Positions 13,392 to 20,502 of a stretch of 20,502 nt of DNA are shown in pieces. Under the pieces are notes generated by a model that ran no database searches, was not told where the DNA came from, and saw nothing but the letters and a program-made list of their open reading frames with translations. Where the stretch lies: contig UQCW01000050.1 of assembly GCA_900539625.1 (NCBI GenBank), positions 1 through 20,502 of the forward strand. The letters are read 5' to 3'. Position numbers and translations under genes: made by a program. Within the stretch, counting starts at the first letter, position 1. Every line of letters begins with the position of its first letter. The stretch is from an uncultured Prevotella sp. GTDB taxonomy: Bacteria > Bacteroidota > Bacteroidia > Bacteroidales > Bacteroidaceae.

Positions 13392-16300
13392 ATGTCAAAC
13401 CCAATGAAAAAAACATATCTACTTTCGTTGCTCTTCAGCGCGGCATTTGCTTGCGTGCCACTTCCTTCTGCGGCGCAGCACCTCAGCGAGTCCGCAGTGG
13501 TGGACAAGATGTACGAGGCTTTTGCGCTCGAAAAATCCAAGAAAAACGCTGAGGCCCTCGAAGCCTTTTTGGAAGTTGGGCGCAACACCGTGCAGCAACG
13601 CAGTGAGGCAGAACGCCAAACGTACGTCATCAGTCAGACGATGGCCTGCAAGTGTTACCGTAAATTGGAGCGTTATGAAGAGGGCTATCTTTTGGCCAAG
13701 AAGCTCCTGCAGGGTCGCCTGACGGAGAAAGAGCGGACGGAGATAGGCGCATTGTATGCTTACAATGGCTATCTTTATGGCAGCCGTTATATGAAAATGG
13801 AAAGCAAAGACTATCCCCGGGCGCGTGGCATTTTCGAGGAAGTGGCACCGTATGCCGATGCTACCGTGGCGAAATATCTCCTGCCAAAAATCCCTCTGTC
13901 GCATTATTTTGAAGGCGCGGAACACGAAATGCAGCAGGAATACGGCGAAGCGATGGTTTGCTACCGGAAGGCCTTTGAGGGCTTCCAGAAAAACGGCAAA
14001 AAGAGCGACGTCATCTCTTCCCTGAAGCGTATGGCCAGTTGTTTGGAATATACCGAAGATTTCACGGGCGCCGTCGCCGAACTCCAGCGAGCCTTGGTCA
14101 TAGCGAAGAGCGCCGGTTTGTCCGACATTCAGATGGACATACTGGCGCTGCTGGAGAAAAACTATGCCCAGATGGGCGATGATGAGGCCGCGCGGCAATA
14201 TGCCTTAAGTATGGATTCGCTCGTTGACATTTCCTCCAACGAGTCCATGAAATTTGCCTACTATTATGCCAGAGGCACCCAGGCTTTCCAACGCAAGGAC
14301 TATCGGACGGCAGAGCGCTGGCTCTTGAGCGCGAAGGAGATGGCTGAAGGCACAGGCATCTGTGCGACAGCAGGCAACAAAAACGAGGTCTATACCCAGT
14401 TGCTGTCCCTATATAAGCTCTCCCAGCGTTTCGACGAGGCCTTGGAATATGCCAAGAAAAACATCGTTGAATTTCAGAAAATCACGCCGAGGGGCGATGT
14501 CAACTACAACATGCCCTATATGTCCTTGGCTGAAATCTATCGCATGAAGGGCGACCGCCAGCAATGTATGGCGGCCGTTGATCGCCTCTTTGCCAACATC
14601 CAGCAGATGCAGAAACCCAGGCAGCAGGCCTCGTTGTATCGTCTGCGCGGCTTGTGTCATTCCAGTTTTGAAGAACACGAAGCCGCCTTGGCCAACTATC
14701 AGAAGGCCGATGCCATCCTGGCCGCCAAATATCCCTCGGCCGACGCCGAGCGCCTGGTGCTCATGGGCCTCATTGCCGGTATGGAGCACAAGATGGGACG
14801 ACATGCCGATTCGGAAACCCACTATCGGGTGTATGCCAAAAACATGGCGGCGCTCTATGGCGACGACGATGTGAAAACGCTCACCGCACAAATCTTTCTG
14901 GCCAATGCTGAAGGTTTTGCGGGGCATTTTGAAGCGGGCTGCAACGACTATGTTGCGGCGGCGCAGCGCTTGCGTGAGGTGCTGAAACGGCGCATTCCGC
15001 TAATGAGCCAAACGGAGCGCGAAGCCTTTTGGACTCCCCTTTCTTCGCTCCTCACGAACATGACGCCCTATGCTTTGGAAATCAATCAAAGCCAGACGCC
15101 TTTTACAACGGCGTGTTACGATGCCTTGGTGCTCTCGAAGGCTTTCTTGCTCGATTCCGAACGCTCGCTCTATGACTTCCTGAAGCGTGAGGGAAATGCG
15201 GAAAACTTGCGCGACTATCGGAAGCTCTCCTTGATGAAGAGCCAGATGAAAACCTTGAAGGAGAAAGGCACGGCTTCTGCCGACAGCCTGTTGCATCTCG
15301 CGAAACAAACATCGCATTTGGAGGCTCAGCTGGCAACGCGCTGCCAGGGCTGGCGCGACATGGCCGCGTTTATGGAGGCCGACTATCAGCGTGTTCAGCA
15401 GGCGTTGGCACCGGGAGAGGTCCTGATTGACTTCACGGATTTCGTCACCAAGACAAACGGGCGCAAATATGCCGCCTTCGTCGTTCAGAAAAACCAGAAA
15501 CACCCGCTTTTGAAACCGCTCTTTGCCGAAAGCCAGATGGATTCTCTCAACATCGCGCGGCCCGACTTCTTCTATGATGAAGATTTCGCCCCCGACGTGT
15601 TGAAACTGCTTTGGGAGCCCTTGAAAGGGCAGGTGGCAGAGGGCGCAACGGTTTATTACGTCCCCTCGCAACTGCTCTTCCGCGTGGCATTGGAGTCGTT
15701 GCCCCTTGCCGACGGTTCGCTCCTCGGCGACCATTACAATTTCGTTCGCCTCTCTTCGGCCCGCGAACTGCTCGGACGGAAGCAGGCGCCGAAGGCCTAT
15801 GCTGCGAAAACGGCGGTGGTCTATGGCGGATTGAACTACGACATGGATTTGCTTGCCATGCAGGAAAAGGCAAAGCAATATGACCTCTCGGCCTCCTTGC
15901 CGAGCGTGGCGGCCTGCTTCGCGGAGATTCCGTTTACAGGGATTTGCCCGGTACGGAAAAAGAGGCGCGTGCCATCGCCTCCAGCCTGCGTGCTGGACAT
16001 TGGGACGTCTCGTTGCTTTCCGGCAACAACGGAACGGAGGAGTCCTTCCTTCGTCTTCACGGCCGTGCGCCCCGCTTGCTCCACATCGCCACCCACGGTT
16101 TTTATTACACGCCGCTCGAGGCCGCCAAGGTGGATTATCTCAAAGGCTACGACGATGCCATGTTGCTTTCTGGTCTCGTCTTTTCTGGCTGCAACCATGC
16201 GTGGCTTGGCAAACCGCTGCCGGGCGGTGTGCTCTCTGGCATCTTGCAGGCAGAAGACATCGCGCGGATGGACTTGCGTGGCACGGAGATGGTGGTGTTG

Positions 16301-16573
16301 TCGGCCTGCCAGACAGGACAGGGCCGCGCCACGGCCGAGGGCCTTTACGGACTTCAGCGTGCCTTCAAGAAAGCCGGCGTCGGCACCATTGTGATGTCGT
16401 TGTGGGCGGTCAAGGACAAGGCCACCCAGGATTTCATGACAGCATTCTATGAGCATCTCCTGAAAAACGGCGCCCAAAGCGACAAGCGTAAGGCGTTTGA
16501 AGCCGCCAAGAAGGTGGTGCGGGAGAAATATAAAGAGCCTTATTATTGGGCGGCCTTCGTGATGCTCGACTGA
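13392..16573 (+). CDS. Exported TPR-CHAT protease, frame broken by a one-base shift
   Basis: Joined, this is a protein of about 1060 residues. A signal peptide is visible (M-K-K-T-Y-L-L-S-L-L-F-S-A-A-F-A, then S-A-A-Q). Then come many tetratricopeptide-like helical repeats (about 40-540) and a C-terminal CHAT domain (caspase-HetF-associated). The CHAT dyad is present: H-I-A-T-H-G (His codon 16094) and S-A-C-Q-T-G-Q-G (Cys codon 16307). The frame opened at 13392 leaves sense near 15900 and continues to a stop at 16394 as nonsense. The true continuation, R-G-G-L-L-R-G-D-S-V-Y-R-D-L-P-G-T-E, is one frame away, open from 15884 to 16573. One base seems missing between 15884 and about 15905, through real mutation or sequence error. 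It starts 9 bases after the anti-sigma-like gene. TPRs probably sense a partner and switch on the protease. Confidence 0.8.
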
Positions 16574-16595
16574 TGGTTGGGGGACATGCTAATTG

Positions 16596-16920
16596 CTGCG
16601 CGGTTTCGATCCAAATAGCATAGCGGCATAGCAACAAGGGGCGATGCGCGAACATTCGGCGAAGGTCTGAGGCGAAGCACTGTAGCTCACTTTGCTCGCA
16701 AAGTGATGGGCGCGAATATTGTGGCGGCCAAACACGGCTAAAAATTCAACAAAGTCATGCCCTAAAGCGTTAGCTATATTCGCTGCAAAAATCGTGGCCC
16801 TCACTTTGCGAGCAAAGTGAGCTACAATGCTGGCGCCGCAACAGACGATTATACGGGCCAGCGCAAATCTCCGCTGTGAGGGCGCTTCGCCACCATGCTA
16901 TTTGGTCCAAAACCGCGCAG
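16596..16920 (-). repeat. Hairpin-rich dispersed repeat, copy 1 (inverted orientation)
   Basis: Reverse complement of the repeats at 18571 and 20010. It contains two palindromes of the type CTCACTTTGC-TC-GCAAAGTGAG (16686-16706 and 16800-16821), enclosed by segments shared with the other copies. An outer inverted pair (about 16596-16628 and 16888-16920, containing ATGCTATTTGGnnCnAAACCGCGCAG and its complement) is seen only here. Frames in it look protein-like only because the DNA repeats; alignment with the other copies needs frame-shifting gaps. It follows the CHAT gene directly. Bases 16921-17091 hold nothing I can name. Confidence 0.75.
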
Positions 16921-17091
16921 AGATTTTTCTGCATTTTGAACGCCCTGTGCGAAAGGGGAGCGCGGATGGGTTACTTTACGCCCTTCTGCCTCATAAACCA
17001 AGTAGAAGAGTCCTATGCAAAGCAGATGAAACAACAGACTCCACAGACACGCCAGCACTTTCTGGCAATTTCCCTAACGCACCATAGCATC

Positions 17092-17487
17092 ATGAATAAC
17101 GTACAAAAACATATCATAGAGGAAATCCGCTGCCGTTACGGCCGCGTAGACAATGTGTTGCCTGCAGGTTGGCATTTCATGTTCAACCAGCGCCACTATC
17201 TCTTCCTTCCGTCTCCCCGGGCCGATATGGCACGCATTTGCATTCCCCATCTCGCTCTCCGTCGCGGCTGCGGTGTGGCGCAATTGTCGGATGCCGTCAA
17301 CGCCACCAACCGCAGTGTTCGTTTCGTCAAAGCCATGACGTTGGAAAACGGCGCTGTGGCCATCAACTATGACTTCCATGTCTTCGAAAACCATTGCGTT
17401 GGCGAAGTCGTGGCGCGGGTGGTGCAGGCACTTGATTATGCCGCCGGTTTTTTCGAGGAGAGAGTGAACGGGGAGAAGTCAACCTGA
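17092..17487 (+). CDS. Small YbjN-like conserved protein
   Basis: A 131-residue cytosolic protein. I chose ATG 17092 because upstream sequence in the same frame (to 16876) runs back into the repeat. Two alpha/beta halves are seen: I-I-E-E-I-R-C-R-Y-G-R-V, strand R-H-Y-L-F-L-P, then L-S-D-A-V-N-A-T-N-R-S-V-R-F-V-K-A (about 66-82) and V-A-I-N-Y-D-F-H-V-F. The helix N-x-x-N-R-x-x-x-x-V-K followed by a strand and acidic loop resembles YbjN and type III secretion chaperone-like folds of Bacteroidetes proteins. The match is by pattern only. It is followed by a good terminator and looks monocistronic. Confidence 0.6.
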   Translation: MNNVQKHIIEEIRCRYGRVDNVLPAGWHFMFNQRHYLFLPSPRADMARICIPHLALRRGCGVAQLSDAVNATNRSVRFVKAMTLENGAVAINYDFHVFENHCVGEVVARVVQALDYAAGFFEERVNGEKST

Positions 17488-17565
17488 AAACCTGCAGCGG
17501 GATTCCAAGTCCTGCTGTCCCAACACACACACGCCGAAGACCTCCCGTGCGGGAGAAACAAAACA

Positions 17566-17635
17566 GGAGACCATGAATTGGCGCTTGACAAAGCAGTTTG
17601 TCGGTGCGGCCAACTCATGGTCTCCTTCTTTTTTC
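17566..17635 (+). terminator. Rho-independent terminator of the YbjN-like gene
   Basis: Arms GGAGACCATGAATTGG and CCAACTCATGGTCTCC pair at 15 of 16 positions; an inner stem GACAAA/TTTGTC extends it. TTCTTTTTTC follows. The structure lies 78 bases after the stop codon. A smaller hairpin (CTCCCGTGCGGGAG, 17542-17555) precedes it. Confidence 0.8.
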
Positions 17636-17691
17636 ATCATTACCTAAAACAAAACCCGCCACAGGTTCTTCGGAAGGTTCTGTGAGGCAAG

Positions 17692-17856
17692 TTATCTCTT
17701 CACAATCGTGTAAGTCACATTTGTCTTGGTGGTATATTTTGAATTTCTGCATTCAAAATAATAGTAGACAAAAGTGCCTCCGTTGAAGCCTGTGTGGGTT
17801 TTGTCGAATGTGTCGTTGTTCTTTTTTCGGTCGTGAAACCAGTGGATGATGCCTCT
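17692..17856 (-). pseudogene. C-terminal remnant of an unidentified minus-strand gene
   Basis: On the minus strand 54 codons read R-G-I-I-H-W-F-H-D-R-K-K, then T-F-V-Y-Y-Y-F-E-C, then N-V-T-Y-T-I-V-K-R and TAA. There is no start codon, and an in-frame TAA lies immediately upstream (17857-17859). The alternating strand-like ending is typical of the C-terminus of an exported or lipoprotein domain. On the minus strand a hairpin with CACAG/CTGTG ends and a T-rich tail (about 17683 down to 17645) follows the stop, fitting an old terminator. Read as the relic of a truncated gene. Confidence 0.4.
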
Positions 17857-18020
17857 TTATGAAAGAAGGAGCGTGGAGGTAACCATTTTCTATCGGGAAA
17901 AGATGAGGGATTCTGATTTTTAATTGTAAATTAGCCTGCAAAATAATAGAAGAAGCAATGCGGGCATTGCGACTGAAAACAAGGACAACCAATTTACCGT
18001 TACTAAATACATCAAAAACA

Positions 18021-18542
18021 ATGTTGAATCCAAAAGTAGAAGCTGCGCTCAACGCGCAAATCAATGCCGAATTGTGGTCGGCCTATCTTTATCTATCTAT
18101 GGCAGCCTATGCCCATGCCAATGGCAATCCCGGAATGGGAAACTGGTTTGAAGTGCAATTCCAGGAGGAGCAAGACCATGCCAAAATCATGTTCAACTAC
18201 ATCATCCAGCGCGGCGGCCGCGTCGACCTGAAGCCCATTGAGGCAGTGCCGACCACTTGGGAATCGCCCCTCGCTGTCTTTGAAGCCACATTGGCCCACG
18301 AGCAGAAGGTCACGTCGCTCATCAACAACCTCTTTGCCTTGACAACGGCTGAGAACGACTATGCCACGCAGAGCATGCTGAAATGGTTTGTCGACGAACA
18401 GGTGGAGGAAGAGGAAAACGCCCAAAACATCATCGACAACCTCAAGATGATTCAGGGCAACGGCTACGGTCTTTACATGCTCGACAAAGAACTGGGTGCC
18501 CGCACCTATGTGCAGGCTTCTCCTTTGGCTGCCAAAGGTTGA
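18021..18542 (+). CDS. ftnA: Ferritin (FtnA-type, non-haem iron storage)
   Basis: A 173-residue protein, usual for bacterial ferritin. I chose ATG 18021 because the family begins M-L-x-x-K-V-x-x-x-L-N-x-Q-I-N-x-E; the frame extends upstream to 17958 without family sequence. Ferroxidase ligands are all present: E17, E50, H53, E94, Q127. The third-site residues E49, E126 and E130 are also kept, as in E. coli FtnA. The protein forms a 24-subunit cytosolic shell, oxidises Fe(II) and stores iron while limiting oxidative damage. No partner gene is adjacent, and the following repeat may act as its transcript end. No promoter was recognised with confidence. Confidence 0.95.
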   Translation: MLNPKVEAALNAQINAELWSAYLYLSMAAYAHANGNPGMGNWFEVQFQEEQDHAKIMFNYIIQRGGRVDLKPIEAVPTTWESPLAVFEATLAHEQKVTSLINNLFALTTAENDYATQSMLKWFVDEQVEEEENAQNIIDNLKMIQGNGYGLYMLDKELGARTYVQASPLAAKG

Positions 18543-18570
18543 ACGCAGGCCCGAAGGGGGACATAGGTAG

Positions 18571-18775
18571 CGCCCTTGCGGTGGAGATTAGCGCTGGCCC
18601 GCACAATCGTCTGTTGCGGCGCCAGCATTGTAGCTCACTTTGCTCGCAAAGTGAGGGCCACGAATACGTAGCGGACACGGCCAATGCTCTGGGCATGACC
18701 TTCTTGGTTTTTCAGCCCATGTTTGGCCGCTGTAATATTCGTCCTCCTTACTTAGCGAGCAAAGTGAGCGACTTT
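18571..18775 (+). repeat. Hairpin-rich dispersed repeat, copy 2
   Basis: Shares with copy 3 the stretch from GGAGATT through the palindrome at 18634-18655 (CTCACTTTGC-TC-GCAAAGTGAG) to a second, damaged palindrome at 18747-18768. It begins about 30 bases after the ferritin stop. The right-hand palindrome has changes that break pairing, unlike copy 3. A frame (18383-18781) runs through it but is out of phase with ferritin and reads only repeat DNA. Confidence 0.75.
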
Positions 18776-18893
18776 TTATGAACTATTTCTTATCCCGAGC
18801 TGGGGTATGCTATATGAAGGAGTGCATCACAGGTCAAATGTAATCATTCTTTCAACCATCAGCTTGATCCACCAAACGGTAATTTTTTTGTTT

Positions 18894-19985
18894 ATGAATA
18901 TGAAGAAGATTTTTTTACACTCGAAAAAGATTGCTGCCAGGCGGTTTGTGACGATACTGATGTGTTTGCCAATATGGGCTGGCCAGTTGTCGGCACAAAA
19001 TGCCTATGCCGTGTTTGACGAAAGCCAAAGTACACTAACATTCAAGTATGACGTAGGCGGAGGAATACAGTTAAACAAGGACAAAACCATACCGGCATGG
19101 GCTAAATACAAAAGAAAGATAAGAAAGGTCGTTTTTGACCCCTCTTTTGCCAATGCACGTCCCACAAGCTGTTATTATTGGTTCAATGAGTTCTATGAGC
19201 TCGAAAGTATCGTCGGCATTGAAAACCTTAACACCGATGAGGTGGTAAATATGGCTCACATGTTCAGTCTTTGCCCAAAGCTCGCAGAGCTTGATGTCTC
19301 TAAATTCAATACTTCGAAAGTGAAGAGCATGAGACACATGTTTCAAAGCTGCAGTAATGTTCCTCGACTTGATGTTTCAGGATTTGACACACGCAACGTG
19401 ACGGATATGTCTTATATGTTTAATGACTGTGTCGGTATCACATCTCTTGATGTGTCAAAGTTTGATACACATAATGTGACAGACATGAGCGGCATGTTCA
19501 GCGCATGTTTAGGCATTACAAGCCTTGAACTCTCAAATTTCAACACCCAGAAAGTGACGGATATGAACAATATGTTCTCCAATTCTAAGAATATCGTCAC
19601 CCTCGATCTCTCTGGTTTTGACACACGTAACGTGTCGGATATGGATGGCATGTTCTTTTTCTGTGAAGCACTCAAAACCATCTACGCCACCGATAGTTTT
19701 GTCGTAACAGCTTTAAAAAAGGTTGACGAGATGTTTTATGGATGTGAGTCGCTTGAGGGCGCGATTAAGTTTAATCCTAATAAAATCAACAGTTGGTATG
19801 CAAACTGCACTGACGGTTACTTCACCTGTCCCACCCAAAGCGGCATTGATGATGTCTCTGTTGCAAAATCCCACAAAACAGTGTTTTACGATTTGCAGGG
19901 GCGCCGCCTGAGCAAACCGCAATCGGGAGTCAACATTGTGAAAAGCGTGAATGGAACCAGCAAGGTCATCTTACGTGTGCGCTGA
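18894..19985 (+). CDS. BspA-type leucine-rich surface protein (DUF285 repeats)
   Basis: A 363-residue exported protein. I chose ATG 18894 because a standard signal peptide follows (M-N-M-K-K, then F-V-T-I-L-M-C-L-P-I-W-A-G, then S-A-Q near 35); the frame also extends to 18807. Residues about 107-270 hold six repeats of 24-25 residues centred on D-M-x-x-M-F-x-x-C, each followed by L-D-V-S-x-F-D-T-x-x-V. This is the DUF285/BspA type leucine-rich repeat used in adhesion to host proteins or cells. The C-terminus has V-F-Y-D-L-Q-G-R-R-L-S and G-V-N-I-V, common at the ends of Prevotella exported proteins. Cell-surface location is expected; the ligand is unknown. Confidence 0.85.
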   Translation: MNMKKIFLHSKKIAARRFVTILMCLPIWAGQLSAQNAYAVFDESQSTLTFKYDVGGGIQLNKDKTIPAWAKYKRKIRKVVFDPSFANARPTSCYYWFNEFYELESIVGIENLNTDEVVNMAHMFSLCPKLAELDVSKFNTSKVKSMRHMFQSCSNVPRLDVSGFDTRNVTDMSYMFNDCVGITSLDVSKFDTHNVTDMSGMFSACLGITSLELSNFNTQKVTDMNNMFSNSKNIVTLDLSGFDTRNVSDMDGMFFFCEALKTIYATDSFVVTALKKVDEMFYGCESLEGAIKFNPNKINSWYANCTDGYFTCPTQSGIDDVSVAKSHKTVFYDLQGRRLSKPQSGVNIVKSVNGTSKVILRVR

Positions 19986-20009
19986 CTTGTGCCGTTGGGC
20001 AAATGAAGC

Positions 20010-20290
20010 GTGCTTCGCCTCAGACCTCCACCACATGTTCGCGCAGTGCCCTCACAGCGGAGATTTGTGCTGGCCCACACAATCGTCTGTTTCGGCGCCA
20101 GCATTGTAGCTCACTTTGCTCGCAAAGTGAGGGCCACGAACATGTAGCGAACATGGCCAGCGCTCTGGGCATGACCTTCTTGGTTTTTCAATCCATGTTT
20201 GGCCGCCGTAATATTCGTCCCCCTCACTTTGCGAGCAAAGTGAGCTACAGTGCTTCGCCTCAGACCTCCGCCACATGTTCGCGCAACGCT
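20010..20290 (+). repeat. Hairpin-rich dispersed repeat, copy 3, with flanking direct repeat
   Basis: Best-preserved copy. Palindromes lie at 20110-20131 and 20223-20244, each a near-perfect CTCACTTTGC/GCAAAGTGAG hairpin with a two-base centre. A direct repeat of about 36 bases (starting GTGCTTCGCCTCAGACCTCC, at 20010 and 20250) brackets it with a 240-base period. The repeat begins 25 bases after the surface-protein gene. Bases 20291-20502 hold no gene I can support. Confidence 0.75.
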
Positions 20291-20466
20291 CCTTGCAGCG
20301 GTAGAAGCGAAAAACGGGGAACTGTTGTAGGAGATATGGGGCCACTATCTCCCGCCGCAACGTCCGTTTCCTGAAAAGCCTTGCCAGTCTTCCTGAAAAG
20401 CATAACAAGTTATCGATTCGCGGCCGCAGGGCCGACGCATTACTCTATGGCATCAATTTAGCAAGG

Positions 20467-20500
20467 AAAGAGCTGTCCCATCCTGCTCTCTTTCTTTTTG
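20467..20500 (+). terminator. Possible terminator at window end
   Basis: AGAGC (20469-20473) and GCTCT (20485-20489) can form a short bulged stem, followed by CTTTCTTTTTG. The stem is weak and no gene directly precedes it, so it is tentative. Confidence 0.3.
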
Positions 20501-20502
20501 CT

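Noticed and set aside
17566..17635. tRNA-like structure
   Set aside because: The long stem with a T-run fits a terminator; no cloverleaf or T-loop sequence is present.
20052..20408. 118-codon minus-strand frame and similar frames in the repeats
   Set aside because: They follow the repeat DNA. Alignment of the copies needs single-base gaps that would break any protein.
1..20502. CRISPR array, given the TPR-CHAT protease
   Set aside because: No regularly spaced short direct repeats and no cas genes were seen; the window's repeats are large palindromic units.

Overview
The window looks like chromosomal DNA of a Bacteroidales bacterium, most likely Prevotella or a close relative. Supporting signs are a BspA-type leucine-rich surface protein with a 'YDLQGRRL'-like C-terminal end, two sigma factors of Bacteroidetes type, each followed by an anti-sigma-like protein carrying an 'F-L-x-G' module, a UpxY/NusG-like protein, and start sites that mostly lack a strong Shine-Dalgarno. 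All supported intact genes are on the + strand. No rRNA, tRNA or CRISPR array was seen.

Layout. (1) 1-285: the end of a NusG/UpxY-like gene. (2) 337-10774: a long co-directional cluster. It holds an ECF-like sigma factor, a soluble anti-sigma-like protein, two paralogous proteins with a short hydrophobic N-terminus and a coiled coil, a AAA+ ATPase, five small proteins sharing one C-terminal module, a WG-repeat protein, a 33-residue membrane peptide, a decayed gene, a cytosolic HExxH metallopeptidase, a DUF1232/YkvA membrane protein and a von Willebrand factor A (VWA) protein. The middle of this cluster (about 3.6-8.2 kb) is visibly richer in A+T than both flanks. (3) 10801-11290: remnants of an element with inverted repeats. 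(4) 11326-16573: a tight second operon of exported metacaspase-like protease, sigma factor, membrane anti-sigma-like protein and exported TPR-CHAT protease. The CHAT reading frame is broken by a one-base shift near 15.9 kb. (5) 16.6-20.5 kb: ordinary genes (a YbjN-like small protein, ferritin, a BspA-type surface protein) separated by three copies of a hairpin-rich repeat, plus a minus-strand gene remnant.

How the parts may work together (inference). Both large clusters begin with or contain a sigma/anti-sigma pair and add peptidase or remodelling machinery. In the second operon two caspase-fold proteases (C14 and CHAT) carry signal peptides, and the anti-sigma-like protein has one membrane helix with a short outer tail. 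That suggests control of the sigma factor by cleavage, loosely like the TPR-CHAT/Csx30/sigma arrangement of type III-E CRISPR but without any CRISPR part. In the first cluster the AAA+ ATPase, VWA protein, metallopeptidase and coiled-coil pair could form an ATP-driven remodelling or degradation complex, with the array of small module proteins as substrates, adaptors or a diversified component. I know of no named system with this exact gene set, and it is the best candidate here for something undescribed.
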